Shown piece by piece: positions 26,473 through 35,601 of a DNA stretch of 64,000 nt (its first letter is position 1; every line of letters starts with the position of its first letter). The position numbers and the translations under genes are program-made. The notes beneath the pieces are model-generated. The model was given only the letters and a program-made list of their open reading frames with translations, was not told where the DNA came from and did no database searches. This DNA comes from Pseudodesulfovibrio indicus (GTDB lineage Bacteria; Desulfobacterota; Desulfovibrionia; Desulfovibrionales; Desulfovibrionaceae), in NCBI RefSeq assembly GCF_001563225.1, contig NZ_CP014206.1:1674001-1738000 (forward strand), in the 5' to 3' direction.

Positions 26473-27915
26473 CTAGGGAGCGTTGGGAGGCAGCCTCTCT
26501 CCCCATCCCCCGCCGAGGGCTTTGAACAGGCCTACCGTGGTGTTCAGTCTCGCCAGCGTCGCGGATATCCGCGCATCCTGCACCGTCAGCAGGGTCCGCT
26601 GGGCGTCCAGCAGGCTGAGAAAGTCCGTCGAGCCTTCCCGGTACTGCACATGGACGATGCGGTCGGCTTCGCGGGCGTCGCGCACGGATGCGCCCCGGTC
26701 GGCTTCCTCCTGAGCCAGGAAGCCGTTGGCGGCGATGGCGGTGTCGATTTCAAGGAAGGCGGAAAGAACGGTCTGCTGGTATCGGGCGATCAGTTCTTCC
26801 TTGCGGGCCACGGCAGCGTCGTGTTGCGCCGTTAGCCGCCCTCCCTGAAAGATGGGGGTGACGAACGACGCCGCAACCGAATAGAGGGTGCTGGTCGGCC
26901 TGAATAGGGAGTGGAGTTCGTCGCTTTGCCATCCGCCTTGGGCGACGAGATTGACTACGGGGAGGAATGCGGCTCTGGCCGCCCCGATGTTTGCGTTCGC
27001 CGCCTTGAGAGAGGCTTCGGCCTTGAGAATATCCGGTCTTCGGAGGAGCAGGCTGGAAGGCAGCCCCGGAACGACCGCCGGAGGCGTCAGTTTCGTGATC
27101 GAATCCTCGGCGATCAGGCTGTCGAGTCCCTCGGGGGTGGTTGCGGTCCCCAGAAGGTCGTTCAGGGCGTTCCTGGCGGCGGACATTTGCCGCTCCAGCT
27201 CCTTCGTGCGGGCCTTCATGGACTCCACGTCGCTGCGCTGCCGGGCGAGATCGAGTGCCGAGGCGGCGCCGGCCCGCTGCTGCTTTTCAATATAATCAAG
27301 GGTCTGTTGCGCCGTGGACAGAATATCCCTTTGCACGGCGAGCCGTTCCCTCAGGGCGAGCAGTTGGAAATAGGTGACGGCGATATTCGATTCGAGGCTG
27401 AGGCCGACGGACCGCCAGTCGTCGAGCGTCGCCTCGGCCATGAACGCGGCGGCGTCCGCCTGGGAGCGCAGCCTTCCCCATATGTCCAACTCGTAGGAAG
27501 CCTGGAATCCGCCCGAGAAGGTGTCCGCCACATTGATCGTGTCGGTGTGCTGTCCCGTGGGCTTCACATGCGCCCCTTTGCGGGAGCCGGACCCCGTCGC
27601 GCCAAGCCAGGGGAAGAGGGGAGAACGGGCCACCCTGGACTGGGCCACGGCCTGGGCGAGCCGCCAGCCCGATGCCGAGAGGTTCAGGTTTCTGGCGACG
27701 CCTTCCTGCTGCAGGAGCGGCAGCGCCTTGGACCGGAACCCTTCCCACCAGCCGGCGTTGTCCGAAAACACGGTGGCCAGGGGCTCTTGGGGCCAGGATT
27801 CCGGAATGGATTCCGGCAACGCGTTGCCGGGCTGCTCATATTTGGGAACAAGCGAGCATGCCTGCAAGCACGCCGTGGCGGACAGAACGATTAAAATCCA
27901 ATGAACCGTTTTCAT
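26473..27915 (-). CDS. NodT/OprM-type outer-membrane efflux lipoprotein
   Basis: 480 residues. A lipoprotein signal with lipobox 'LQAC' (Cys ~20) opens the protein. Two repeated outer-membrane-efflux (OEP) domains follow, with long coiled helices ('LAQAVAQSRVARSPLFPWLG', 'ANANIGAARAAFLPVVNLVA' and 'LLDAQRTLLTVQDARISATL'), as in TolC-like channels of the NodT family. It would form the outer-membrane duct for the MFS pump encoded upstream. It is the third gene of the operon 30713-26473. Confidence 0.93.
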   Translation of the reverse strand: MKTVHWILIVLSATACLQACSLVPKYEQPGNALPESIPESWPQEPLATVFSDNAGWWEGFRSKALPLLQQEGVARNLNLSASGWRLAQAVAQSRVARSPLFPWLGATGSGSRKGAHVKPTGQHTDTINVADTFSGGFQASYELDIWGRLRSQADAAAFMAEATLDDWRSVGLSLESNIAVTYFQLLALRERLAVQRDILSTAQQTLDYIEKQQRAGAASALDLARQRSDVESMKARTKELERQMSAARNALNDLLGTATTPEGLDSLIAEDSITKLTPPAVVPGLPSSLLLRRPDILKAEASLKAANANIGAARAAFLPVVNLVAQGGWQSDELHSLFRPTSTLYSVAASFVTPIFQGGRLTAQHDAAVARKEELIARYQQTVLSAFLEIDTAIAANGFLAQEEADRGASVRDAREADRIVHVQYREGSTDFLSLLDAQRTLLTVQDARISATLARLNTTVGLFKALGGGWGERLPPNAP

Positions 27916-28062
27916 CTCATTCTCCGGGGGAATTGTTACGGTCCGAAGCCATGCTCCTCGGCGGCCTGGTCTGTGGACGGATTACGGGACCGGCAAAGGC
28001 GGGGCCGCCCGAAAGGGAGCGCGGCATGATCATTCCCGAAATCCTGTTGCGGGGAAAAACAG

Positions 28063-29658
28063 TCATATTCCCTCCCTCCGCGCCGCGGCCGAGGCGGAAC
28101 GATGCTGTTGCGAGAGCCAGAATTTGTAGACGAGCAGTAGGGGAACGGCGACAATGAAAACAATCACTATGGCGAGAAACGCTTCGTTATAGGACAGCAC
28201 GTTGCTCTGTAACAGCAGGCTTTTTTTCAGGAATGCGATGGACGCCTTTGCCGCGTCCCCCGCCTCCATGCCCTTGCTCCGCAAAACGACCTGCAGGCGT
28301 TGCAGCCTCTCGGCCAGGAGAACCCCTCCGGTCTCGAGGTGGGCGGAAAGTACGGCGCTGTTGAGCGCGTTCTGATGGTCCAGATAGCGCTGGAGCAGGG
28401 CCACGCCGAAAAGGCCACCGAATTGGCGAAGGGTGGTGAAAAGGGCCACCCCCTGCGCTATCCGTCTGCCTCGAAGCCCGCCCATCGTGTAGATGGTCAG
28501 GGAGAGAAACAGGAACCCGAGCCCGGTTCCCCGAACGATCAGCGGGAAAAGCATGTCCGCGCTGCCGCTTTCGCTGGTTGAGCCGGAAAGGAGCCACATC
28601 CCGACGGCAAGCAGCAGAATTCCCAATGGGACCGTCGCCAGCGGGGATATCCGCGAAAAAGTGAGGAGCAGGGCGGTCAATGACAGGACGGCCACGAAGG
28701 CCACGCCGCTCGGCGCGATCAGCGTGCCTGCCTCGAGGGGGGTGAGCCCCAATACGTTGAGCGTGAAATTCGGTATGAGCCAGGTGCTGCCGAACAACGC
28801 CACGCCCGCCACGAAGCTGACCACGACCCCGAAACAAAAGTCTCGATTCCCGAACACGGAAAGGTCGACCAGCGCACGGCTTCGGGAGAAGACGCTCCAA
28901 CGCGCGGTGCAGATCAGCAGGGTCGAGAGGCCGCCTATCGTCATGACGGCGATGTGCCGGGATTCAAACCAGTTCCACCGGCTTCCCTCCTCGGCTATGT
29001 ACGTGAGGCAGACGGCCGCTCCCGCGAAAAGGAGGAAACCGACGATGTCGTCCCGTTTGGGACCAGAGGCGGACATGATGGATGCAGGAACGGCGGCCAG
29101 CAGGATGGCGGACGCCAAGCCGAGGGCCGAGGCGGCAAGAAAGATGCCCTGCCAGCTGAGCACGTCGACCATCCAGCCCTGAAGCGTGGAGGCGAAGGTG
29201 GCCGGCGCCACGACCGCCCCCAGTGCGAACACCAGCTGCGCCCCGGCCTGCCCCTTTCCGTCGAACACGTTGAAAAGCAGGGTCTGGCCGCTGACGATCA
29301 GGATGCCGCCGGACACTCCCTGTATCAGCCGGATGAGGATGAGCGGAGGCAGGTCGGCGGTGGCGAGCATGGCGAGGCTGAATACGGTCATGACGAAGCT
29401 GGCGGCCTGCATGACGCGTATCGGCTTGAATCGGGCGAACAGCGCCGGCACCATCATGAACCCGCACAATTTGACGGCGGTGTAGCCGATATCCAGCCAG
29501 GCGAATTCGTCGGTCGTCGTGTACAGGTCGCCTAGCATGTCGATCCGGCCGAAAGAAAGCGCCGTGCCGGTCAGGGCCTCCGCCAGCACCGCCAGGAATA
29601 CCCCCGCGATCAGCAGGAGCTGCGAGACGGCGCGTTCACGCATCGCGGTTTGCTCCAT
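28063..29658 (-). CDS. DHA2-family MFS multidrug transporter, EmrB-like
   Basis: 531 residues with 14 predicted membrane helices; 'DLYTTTDEFAWLDIGYTAVK' at the N terminus is the region of MFS motif D1 in the 14-helix drug/H+ antiporters. Starts at an ATG with AGGA at 8 bp, directly after the emrA-like gene. It would be the inner-membrane pump of a tripartite system with the HlyD-like adaptor and NodT channel. Substrate unknown; linkage to organohalide genes suggests an aromatic or halogenated toxic compound (inference). Confidence 0.92.
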   Translation of the reverse strand: MEQTAMRERAVSQLLLIAGVFLAVLAEALTGTALSFGRIDMLGDLYTTTDEFAWLDIGYTAVKLCGFMMVPALFARFKPIRVMQAASFVMTVFSLAMLATADLPPLILIRLIQGVSGGILIVSGQTLLFNVFDGKGQAGAQLVFALGAVVAPATFASTLQGWMVDVLSWQGIFLAASALGLASAILLAAVPASIMSASGPKRDDIVGFLLFAGAAVCLTYIAEEGSRWNWFESRHIAVMTIGGLSTLLICTARWSVFSRSRALVDLSVFGNRDFCFGVVVSFVAGVALFGSTWLIPNFTLNVLGLTPLEAGTLIAPSGVAFVAVLSLTALLLTFSRISPLATVPLGILLLAVGMWLLSGSTSESGSADMLFPLIVRGTGLGFLFLSLTIYTMGGLRGRRIAQGVALFTTLRQFGGLFGVALLQRYLDHQNALNSAVLSAHLETGGVLLAERLQRLQVVLRSKGMEAGDAAKASIAFLKKSLLLQSNVLSYNEAFLAIVIVFIVAVPLLLVYKFWLSQQHRSASAAARREGI

Positions 29659-29667
29659 GGCGAAATC

Positions 29668-30713
29668 CTAACCTTGGCCGGGCTGTCTTTCCGGATCCGG
29701 CAAAACGGTCACGCGGGCGGAAAGGCCGGGCACCAGCAAACCCTTCAACGGGTTTTCCCTCAGGGTGATCTTGACGGGAACCCGTTGCACCACGCGGACG
29801 AAATTGCCGGTGGCGCTGTCGGGGGGATCAGGCTGAAGGCGGCCCCGGAGCCCGGCGCGAAACTGTCCACAATCCCTGCCAAGGCCGAGCCCGGATACCC
29901 ATCCACGGTAATGTGCACGGCTTGCCCCACACGGATTCGTTTTATTTGGGTTTCCTTGAAATTCGCCACGATCCACACATCCTGTACCGGTACAAGGTCG
30001 AGAAGAGCGGTGCCGGGCGTCACGTACCGCCCGATCAGGGCCTTTCGATTGCCGACAACTCCGTCAACCGGAGCACGGACCAAACAATGATCAAGATCCA
30101 ACTGGGCAAGGGAACAGGATGCCTGGGCGAGGGCGAGGCCTGCACGGGCGGACGACAGCTGGGCGGCCAGTACGTCAAGCTTCCTGACCTGGACGTCGAG
30201 ATTCGCCTGGGTCCCGGCAAGAGCCGCTTCGGACTGGCTTTTGTCACGTTGGGAATCCTCATATCGTTGCTCCGTGGTGGCTTTCTCTCCGTGAAGCCGC
30301 TTTTGCCGGGCATATTCCTGAAGAGCTCGTTTCTGGGTGGCCAGGGCCGAGGCGACCTGTGCTTTTGCCTGTCGAATAACGGCGTGTTGCAGGGCCGTGG
30401 CCGCCTCCGCATTGGAGACGGAGGATTCGGCCGCCAGGACATTCGCTTTGGCTTGAGCCGCTTTTGCCGCGTAATCGCGTTCATCGATGGTAAAGAGTAA
30501 ATCTCCTGCTTTGACCGGCGTGTTGTCGCCTACCGGGACGGATTTTATGTACCCGGCCACTTTGGGAGCGATGGCGGTGATGTCGGCATGGATATAGGCG
30601 TTATCGGTGCTGACGTCGGTATGTGCCGAACTCCATGCTGCGGCCCCCCAAACGACGAAGGCACTCAATGTAAGCGCGAGCGTATAGGTAAGAATACGTT
30701 TCATTCGTTTCAC
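29668..30713 (-). pseudogene. EmrA/HlyD-type membrane-fusion protein, frameshifted
   Basis: The reading from the GTG at 30713 (AAGGA 7 bp upstream; ATG at 30704 also possible) has an N-terminal membrane helix, the 'VSTDNAYIHADITAIAPKVA' biotinyl-lipoyl part, two coiled-coil helices and a return lipoyl part ('VRAPVDGVVGNRKALIGRYV'). At 29821 the frame is lost: six C instead of seven stand between the 'SLIPP' and 'SATGNFVRVVQRVPV' codons, and the true C terminus continues in another frame to 29668 ('...LVPGLSARVTVLPDP'). One base restores a full EmrA-like protein of ~348 residues. Either a sequencing error in a homopolymer, a phase-variable tract, or a real loss of the pump. Confidence 0.85.
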
Positions 30714-30728
30714 GTTGTTATCCTTCTT

Positions 30729-30746
30729 TGGTATTTGTGAGTACCA
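30729..30746. promoter_or_regulatory. TetR operator 1, palindrome TGGTAttt..gagTACCA
   Basis: TGGTATTTGTGAGTACCA lies just upstream of the emrA-like start. Its arms TGGTA/TACCA are inverted repeats. A second copy follows at 30758. Two such sites between a TetR gene and the efflux operon it faces are classical autoregulatory operators. Confidence 0.8.
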
Positions 30747-30757
30747 TTTGACGAATA

Positions 30758-30775
30758 TGGTATTCTCCAGTACCA
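30758..30775. promoter_or_regulatory. TetR operator 2, palindrome TGGTAttc..cagTACCA
   Basis: TGGTATTCTCCAGTACCA, same arms as operator 1 and 29 bp away centre to centre, placing both on nearly one face of the helix. Covers the divergent promoters of the efflux operon and tetR. Confidence 0.8.
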
Positions 30776-30814
30776 AGTCAAGAAAAAAACGCGATGCACC
30801 GACCAGGAAGACCC

Positions 30815-31450
30815 ATGGACAAGACAGATTTCACAAGCAGAAAAAAGGGAAGGCTGTCCGCGGAACAGCGGTATGAATTGCTGCTCAAGGCAGCGGCGGA
30901 CGAATTCTTGGAAAAGGGTTATGAAGCCACCAATCTTGACGACATCATCAGTCGGGCAGGCGGTTCACGGCGAAGTATCTACACTCAATTCGGCGGCAAG
31001 GAAGGACTCTTTCAAGCCTGGGTTATGCAAGTCGCGGCTCAGATTCTTGCGCCCCTGCGGCGGGAACCCGACAACAATGGGAACCTGAAAGAGAATTTGC
31101 TTTGCTTCGCAAACAGACTGCTTGCAGCCCTCTTCAGTTCACCCGCGCTGGACTTGTCCAGGCTTGCGCTAACCGATGGAGTACGTTTTCCGGAACTCGC
31201 CAAAGCGTACTTTGCGTCCGGGCCAGGCGCTGCGGCATCAAGCTTGGCCGTATTGTTTGATCTCGCGCTGGAGAGTGGAGAGATAGTCAGTCTGGATAGC
31301 CGGTTGGCGGCAAGCCTTTTTGTTGGCATGCTGCGCGATAACCTTTACATGCAGGTGCTTTTGCGGCTTCGCGAACCGCCCGAGCAGGAAGAAAGGGAAG
31401 AGCTTGTTCGCAGTGCTGTGGAGATATTTCTGAACGGTATCGCAAAGTAA
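30815..31450 (+). CDS. TetR-family regulator of the efflux operon
   Basis: 211 residues from the ATG at 30815 (AGGAAGACCC upstream; the ATG at 30794 is less likely). The N-terminal helix-turn-helix 'KGYEATNLDDIISRAGGSRR' and 'SIYTQFGGKEGLFQAW' are typical. The C-terminal ligand domain resembles AefR-type regulators ('LDLSRLALTDGVRFPELAKA'). It probably represses the divergent emrA-emrB-nodT operon and itself through the two palindromes at 30729 and 30758. Confidence 0.92.
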   Translation: MDKTDFTSRKKGRLSAEQRYELLLKAAADEFLEKGYEATNLDDIISRAGGSRRSIYTQFGGKEGLFQAWVMQVAAQILAPLRREPDNNGNLKENLLCFANRLLAALFSSPALDLSRLALTDGVRFPELAKAYFASGPGAAASSLAVLFDLALESGEIVSLDSRLAASLFVGMLRDNLYMQVLLRLREPPEQEEREELVRSAVEIFLNGIAK

Positions 31451-31585
31451 ATATAAAAATTGTTGCCGTGTCCCGGTCTTGGTCACCTCTCCACCGCGAA
31501 TAGCTGACGAGAGCTTATCCGTAAGTCGTAGTGGTGGGTGGAACTCGCAGGTATGATGATCGTTTGGCCAAAACTATCAATTAGA

Positions 31586-32293
31586 TCAGTCTTTTTTTAT
31601 CAAAGCCAGCGATAAATAGTGCGGAATTTTGGGTGCGGCCGCAATGTTTGTAAGAATGGATTCTCCGTCCATGCCCAGGCGGGATACGAGAACGGTTTTG
31701 TCCGCCATCCGCGAATGTTCCAGCATGGCGCGGATCTTTTCAAAGTTTTTGTAGGTCTTGAGGATAACGGCATTGTCGGCCACATCAAGTTGTTTCGCCA
31801 GCCTCTCCGGGGCCGCCGTGCCCGAGGTGATGAGCAGAGACTGCCTGGACTCGGCCAGGACCCAACCGATGTGCGCGGCTGCCGCATTGAAAGAGGTGAT
31901 GCCGGGAACAACCTTGAGCTGGGTATCTGGGGCTAGCGAGAGGAGGGCCCTCTGAAGATAACCATAGGTGGAGTAAGTCAGCGGATCCCCCAAGGTTAGA
32001 AAGGCTCCGCTCAGTCCCCGGTGCAGTTCATGGGCCACGGTTTCGGCGTTTTTCCTCCATGCGTCTTCCAGGGCTTCTGGGTTTTTGGTCATAGGGAAGC
32101 CCAACTGCTCTATCCGCGCTTCCGGCTTGAGGTGAGGGCGAGCAATGGACAAGGCGGTGGAATACTCATTTTGGGTAGAGGCCGCAGCAAAGATCACGTC
32201 CACTTCGTTCAAAATACGGATCGCTTTGAGAGTCAGCAACTCCGGGTCGCCAGGCCCAACCCCGACTCCATACAGGATGCCTTTCTTGTTCAT
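31586..32293 (-). CDS. cobI/cbiL: Precorrin-2/cobalt-factor-2 C20-methyltransferase
   Basis: 235 residues from the ATG at 32293 (AGGATAACGAC upstream). 'GILYGVGVGPGDPELLTLKA' is the N-terminal signature of the SAM-dependent tetrapyrrole methylases. 'GDPLTYSTYGYLQRAL' and 'VPGITSFNAAAAHIGWVL' identify the C20 branch. It methylates C-20 in corrin ring synthesis; in an anaerobe the cobalt-containing (CbiL) substrate is more likely. Last gene of the organohalide operon, where extra corrinoid synthesis makes sense because RdhA needs a corrinoid. Confidence 0.92.
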   Translation of the reverse strand: MNKKGILYGVGVGPGDPELLTLKAIRILNEVDVIFAAASTQNEYSTALSIARPHLKPEARIEQLGFPMTKNPEALEDAWRKNAETVAHELHRGLSGAFLTLGDPLTYSTYGYLQRALLSLAPDTQLKVVPGITSFNAAAAHIGWVLAESRQSLLITSGTAAPERLAKQLDVADNAVILKTYKNFEKIRAMLEHSRMADKTVLVSRLGMDGESILTNIAAAPKIPHYLSLALIKKD

Positions 32294-32467
32294 GTCGTTA
32301 TCCTGCCATGTCGTTGGAAATTCATCCCGTCTGGAAAGAGGGAAGTGTCGACCCAAAGAGACTCGGAGCGCGCAGGGCGCCATGTCCACGTAATCATACC
32401 GAACCGTTTACCCAGTCGCCCAGCAGAAATCCCCGTTCCATCATCCCTCGCTTAAGTACTGTTGGGG

Positions 32468-33532
32468 CTAACGTCCCTCGGATACGCCTGCGCCAGCATA
32501 GGTTGCCATCCTGTTGTACATGTCTGTCGCGCTACGCACCAAATACATGGCGCAGGCCGCTCCCGTGCCTTCACCCAGGCGAAAACCGAGATCAAACAGC
32601 GGGGCGAGTCCCAGTTTGTTTAGCGCTTTCTTATGCCCTGGCTCGGCGGATACATGGCTGATCACGCAGTAGTCCCGCACCGAGGGACAGATTTTCCAGG
32701 CGGCGGTATATGCGGCAGTCGAAATAAATCCATCCACACAGACCAACTGGTGATTCCGTGCTCCACCCAAAATGAGCCCTGCTAAAGTCGCAATCTCGAA
32801 ACCACCCAAGGCGGCAAGCATGTTTATGGGGTCACCGGACTCCAGTGCATCGTGATTGGAGGCCAGTCCCCTGGCCACTACCTCCGCTTTGGAGGCAACC
32901 TCCTGTTTGTTCAATCCCGTGCCTGGGCCTGCGACCTCTACAGGGTCAAGTCCCAGATAGGCGCAATAGAGGGCGGTGGAAGGAGTGGTGTTGCCAATCC
33001 CCATATCTCCAGTACCGAGCACCTTGACACCTTCCCTGGCAGCCTTGTCGGCCAGAGAGAGGCCCAGCAGGAGAGCCTGCATGCACTGCTCGAGAGACAT
33101 TGCGGGGCCCTCGGCCAAATTGGCTGTCCCTGGAGCCACCTTTGCCTGGATTAGTTGCGGATGTTCAGCGAAAGTGCCGCCACGGACGCCGGCATCCACC
33201 ACACGGAGTTGGACTCCGGCCGTGGCAGCCATAACATTGATGCCAGCACCTCCAGTCAGGAAATTTAATACCATTTGGCGAGTTACTTCCTGGGGAAAGA
33301 GGCTGACGTTTTCGTCGCACACCCCGTGATCGCCCGCCACGGTGTAAATGCGCATGGGATCGGCTTCAGGGGGAGCCTCCTGGATCAGATACAGTTGCAG
33401 GGCCAAGTCCTCCAGGCGGCCAAGGCTTCCCCGAGGCTTGGTGAGATTGTCGATGTGAGCTTGACCGATCGGGGCCATATGCCGGTTCACCGGCCGGATT
33501 AAGCCGATAGTGGTTTCGAAGCGTTCCTGCAT
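32468..33532 (-). CDS. cobT: Nicotinate-nucleotide-dimethylbenzimidazole phosphoribosyltransferase
   Basis: 354 residues, the usual CobT length. Signatures: 'LTKPRGSLGRLEDLA', 'VAGDHGVCDENVSLFPQEVT', 'NFLTGGAGINVMA' and 'GTGDMGIGNTTPSTAL'. A Glu near the C terminus ('FRLGEGTGAA') is the catalytic base region. CobT activates the lower-ligand base for cobamide assembly. The lower ligand matters in reductive dehalogenases, so a dedicated cobT next to rdhA may tune the cobamide made. Confidence 0.95.
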   Translation of the reverse strand: MQERFETTIGLIRPVNRHMAPIGQAHIDNLTKPRGSLGRLEDLALQLYLIQEAPPEADPMRIYTVAGDHGVCDENVSLFPQEVTRQMVLNFLTGGAGINVMAATAGVQLRVVDAGVRGGTFAEHPQLIQAKVAPGTANLAEGPAMSLEQCMQALLLGLSLADKAAREGVKVLGTGDMGIGNTTPSTALYCAYLGLDPVEVAGPGTGLNKQEVASKAEVVARGLASNHDALESGDPINMLAALGGFEIATLAGLILGGARNHQLVCVDGFISTAAYTAAWKICPSVRDYCVISHVSAEPGHKKALNKLGLAPLFDLGFRLGEGTGAACAMYLVRSATDMYNRMATYAGAGVSEGR

Positions 33533-33619
33533 GGGTGCTCTCGCATTGGTTTGGAGAATTTTCAGAAAAGCAATGTCCGCAGACAGGGCAATGGACCGGT
33601 TTGCATGGAGGGGATTGCC

Positions 33620-34435
33620 CTAGCGTCTGGTTCGGAACAAACGAACGGACGCGGCATGATACGGACAAGTATCAACGCACTTGAAACATTTTATGCATTC
33701 CATTGTGTTTATTGTTTTCGTCACCGCGATTTCACTGGGGCAAACCTTTTCACATTTGCCGCAAGCCTTACAGGTGTCCGGGGCCACCGATGGGACAACA
33801 GATCGATTTCCGAGGGCGACGACTCCCCTGAAGAGGCCAACAGGGCAAAGGCACTTCCACCCGGATTTGAACAGGAGCCCCAAGCCCAAGGGAACAACGA
33901 GCAAGACGAGTTCGCTGCGCAAGGTATAGTGTGTGGCCAGCTCGACAAGACTTCGGGAGATGATGCCGATTGGACACCACAAACAAAAAAACGGATAATG
34001 GAAAATAGCGATTCCCACTGCTCCACCGAGCACCAGGGCTATCCCGTCCTTGGCTTCAAGCCGCGTCTTGCTCACGATCTTTTGCCTGGCGGCGCGCCAT
34101 TTCGGCCCAACCCTTCTTTTAAGGGAATTTGGCAGGAACGCCGCGATAAATCCGAGGGACTTGGACTTCGCATGGGTGGCCGGACAAAACCATGAGCAGT
34201 AAGCTCTTCCCCAAAGAAGCACCAAAGTGCAAACAATCAGGAAGCCGGGTAAAAGCTTCCAGGCGATGGAGTGCGAGGACAGCGAGTTCTCGATAAATCC
34301 GACAGGGCAGAAGAGCCGGATATAACTGACAGGCAAATAGTTGCAGCCGGAAAGGGGATATCCGAAGAAGGCCGCGGCAAAGATGCCGAGCAAAATGGCT
34401 GTCCCGACAAACGAGCGGATTTTGGAGTAGCGCAT
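33620..34435 (-). CDS. NapH-like membrane iron-sulfur protein
   Basis: 271 residues from the ATG at 34435, four bases after the stop of the preceding gene. About five membrane helices with cysteine loops facing the cytoplasm ('CPVGFIE', 'GRAYCSWFCPATHA', 'CLWCPIGI', 'KCLCPVGLF'). Two C-terminal [4Fe-4S] motifs follow ('CKACGKCEKVCP', 'CIKCFKCVDTCP'). This is the NapH/MauN polyferredoxin layout: a quinol-oxidising membrane module passing electrons outward to its NapG-like partner. In this operon it probably feeds the dehalogenase. Confidence 0.88.
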   Translation of the reverse strand: MRYSKIRSFVGTAILLGIFAAAFFGYPLSGCNYLPVSYIRLFCPVGFIENSLSSHSIAWKLLPGFLIVCTLVLLWGRAYCSWFCPATHAKSKSLGFIAAFLPNSLKRRVGPKWRAARQKIVSKTRLEAKDGIALVLGGAVGIAIFHYPFFCLWCPIGIISRSLVELATHYTLRSELVLLVVPLGLGLLFKSGWKCLCPVGLFRGVVALGNRSVVPSVAPDTCKACGKCEKVCPSEIAVTKTINTMECIKCFKCVDTCPYHAASVRLFRTRR

Positions 34436-34439
34436 GACT

Positions 34440-35069
34440 TTACTTCGATGGATGTGGGAGAAGGTCGATACAGGGTACGATGCAATAGTGGGCACATAGT
34501 CCGCAACCGACACATTTGTCCTTGTCGATCCAAGGTTTATACGGGGAGTCCTTCATTTTTATTTTTAAAGGGATGTCCTGTTCCCGTTCGTAACTTCCAC
34601 CATCTGGATTCGGGAAATGGACAGCACCTTCAATGGGGCACCAGCGGAAGCAAACCATGCAATTTACGCATTCTTTTTCACGTACGTGCGCATATCCCAG
34701 AGCTTGGGTAAGGGGAGTCTGTGGACTCAAAGCCCGGGTAGGGCAAACCTGAACACAATCAAGGCATGTTGTTTTCCATGCTATGCATCCCCCGAAAGAA
34801 GGGTCGATATAGGGGGTGTCCATGTTGGTCATATCGCGGGTAAGCCCCACCAGCCTGATAGCTTTAGTCGGGCAGACTTCTTGGCAAGCTCCACACCGGA
34901 TGCACTTCGAAGTAAATTCCTCCGGGCGGATTGCTCCTGGGGGTCTGACATAATCCGCCCGGGCCGAGACCACCGAGACAGCCCCGACAATAGAGAAGGC
35001 GAGTGACGCTTCGAGCGAATATTTCAAAAAATTTCTTCGACTACATGCAAATTTTTTCCCTTCGGACAT
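34440..35069 (-). CDS. NapG-like periplasmic ferredoxin with Tat signal
   Basis: 209 residues from the ATG at 35069; a longer reading to 35285 is unsupported. Twin-arginine signal 'CSRRNFLKYS' with a hydrophobic stretch after it. Four [4Fe-4S] clusters by cysteine motif: 'CIRCGACQEVCP', 'CLDCVQVCP' (with an upstream Cys), 'CVNCMVCFRWCP' and 'CVGCGLCAHYC'. This is the NapG family. Exported folded to the periplasm, it would take electrons from the NapH-like membrane protein and hand them to RdhA. Such NapGH pairing in an rdh operon is uncommon and replaces the usual uncertain electron donor. Confidence 0.88.
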   Translation of the reverse strand: MSEGKKFACSRRNFLKYSLEASLAFSIVGAVSVVSARADYVRPPGAIRPEEFTSKCIRCGACQEVCPTKAIRLVGLTRDMTNMDTPYIDPSFGGCIAWKTTCLDCVQVCPTRALSPQTPLTQALGYAHVREKECVNCMVCFRWCPIEGAVHFPNPDGGSYEREQDIPLKIKMKDSPYKPWIDKDKCVGCGLCAHYCIVPCIDLLPHPSK

Positions 35070-35353
35070 CGGGAATTTCCTCCCTTCCTTGAGAGAAGGG
35101 TTTTTACTGTTGGGTTCAGTTACCATCGCGGCATTGATCAGAGTTTTTTCTCGAAGCGATGGAGTGGCCCTGCCCTGCGAAAACGCCAGGAGATACCACA
35201 AGGCATACCTGTCGGGCTGTTCGCCATTTGAAACGAGTTTATTTCCTTCGACAACTTCCCCGCCAGGGCCGGATAGCTCTGGCAATGGGGCTCATCGAAT
35301 ACCCGTAAACTCAAAAGAACAGGGCGCAAGCCTCCTAAGGGGAGCAGCTTGAA

Positions 35354-35584
35354 CTACTCTGTCCGCGTTTGCCGGGGGAGACGGTTGCGCTGCCACAGCC
35401 AGATAGGGATGGCTAAGCAGGCCCACGCCAGCGCTATAAGGCCAAACATATTTCCAGCATATGGTTCATGTTCATTGTAGCTTCCAATGATCAGCGAGAC
35501 GCAAAAGAGCAGTATCGCGGACCAAGCAAACCAGACGCTAATTGGCGTAATGTTTTTTTTTGTGATTTCAATGGAGATTTTCAT
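35354..35584 (-). CDS. rdhB: RdhB-like membrane anchor of the reductive dehalogenase
   Basis: 76 residues with two hydrophobic helices (~16-36 and ~44-64) separated by a short loop containing 'NEHEPYAGN', and a basic C terminus. Small two- or three-helix proteins directly after rdhA are the RdhB anchors that tie RdhA to the outer face of the membrane. The EPY motif in the loop is typical of B subunits. 17 bp after rdhA. Confidence 0.82.
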   Translation of the reverse strand: MKISIEITKKNITPISVWFAWSAILLFCVSLIIGSYNEHEPYAGNMFGLIALAWACLAIPIWLWQRNRLPRQTRTE

Positions 35585-35601
35585 GGTATATTCCCCAGAG
35601 G

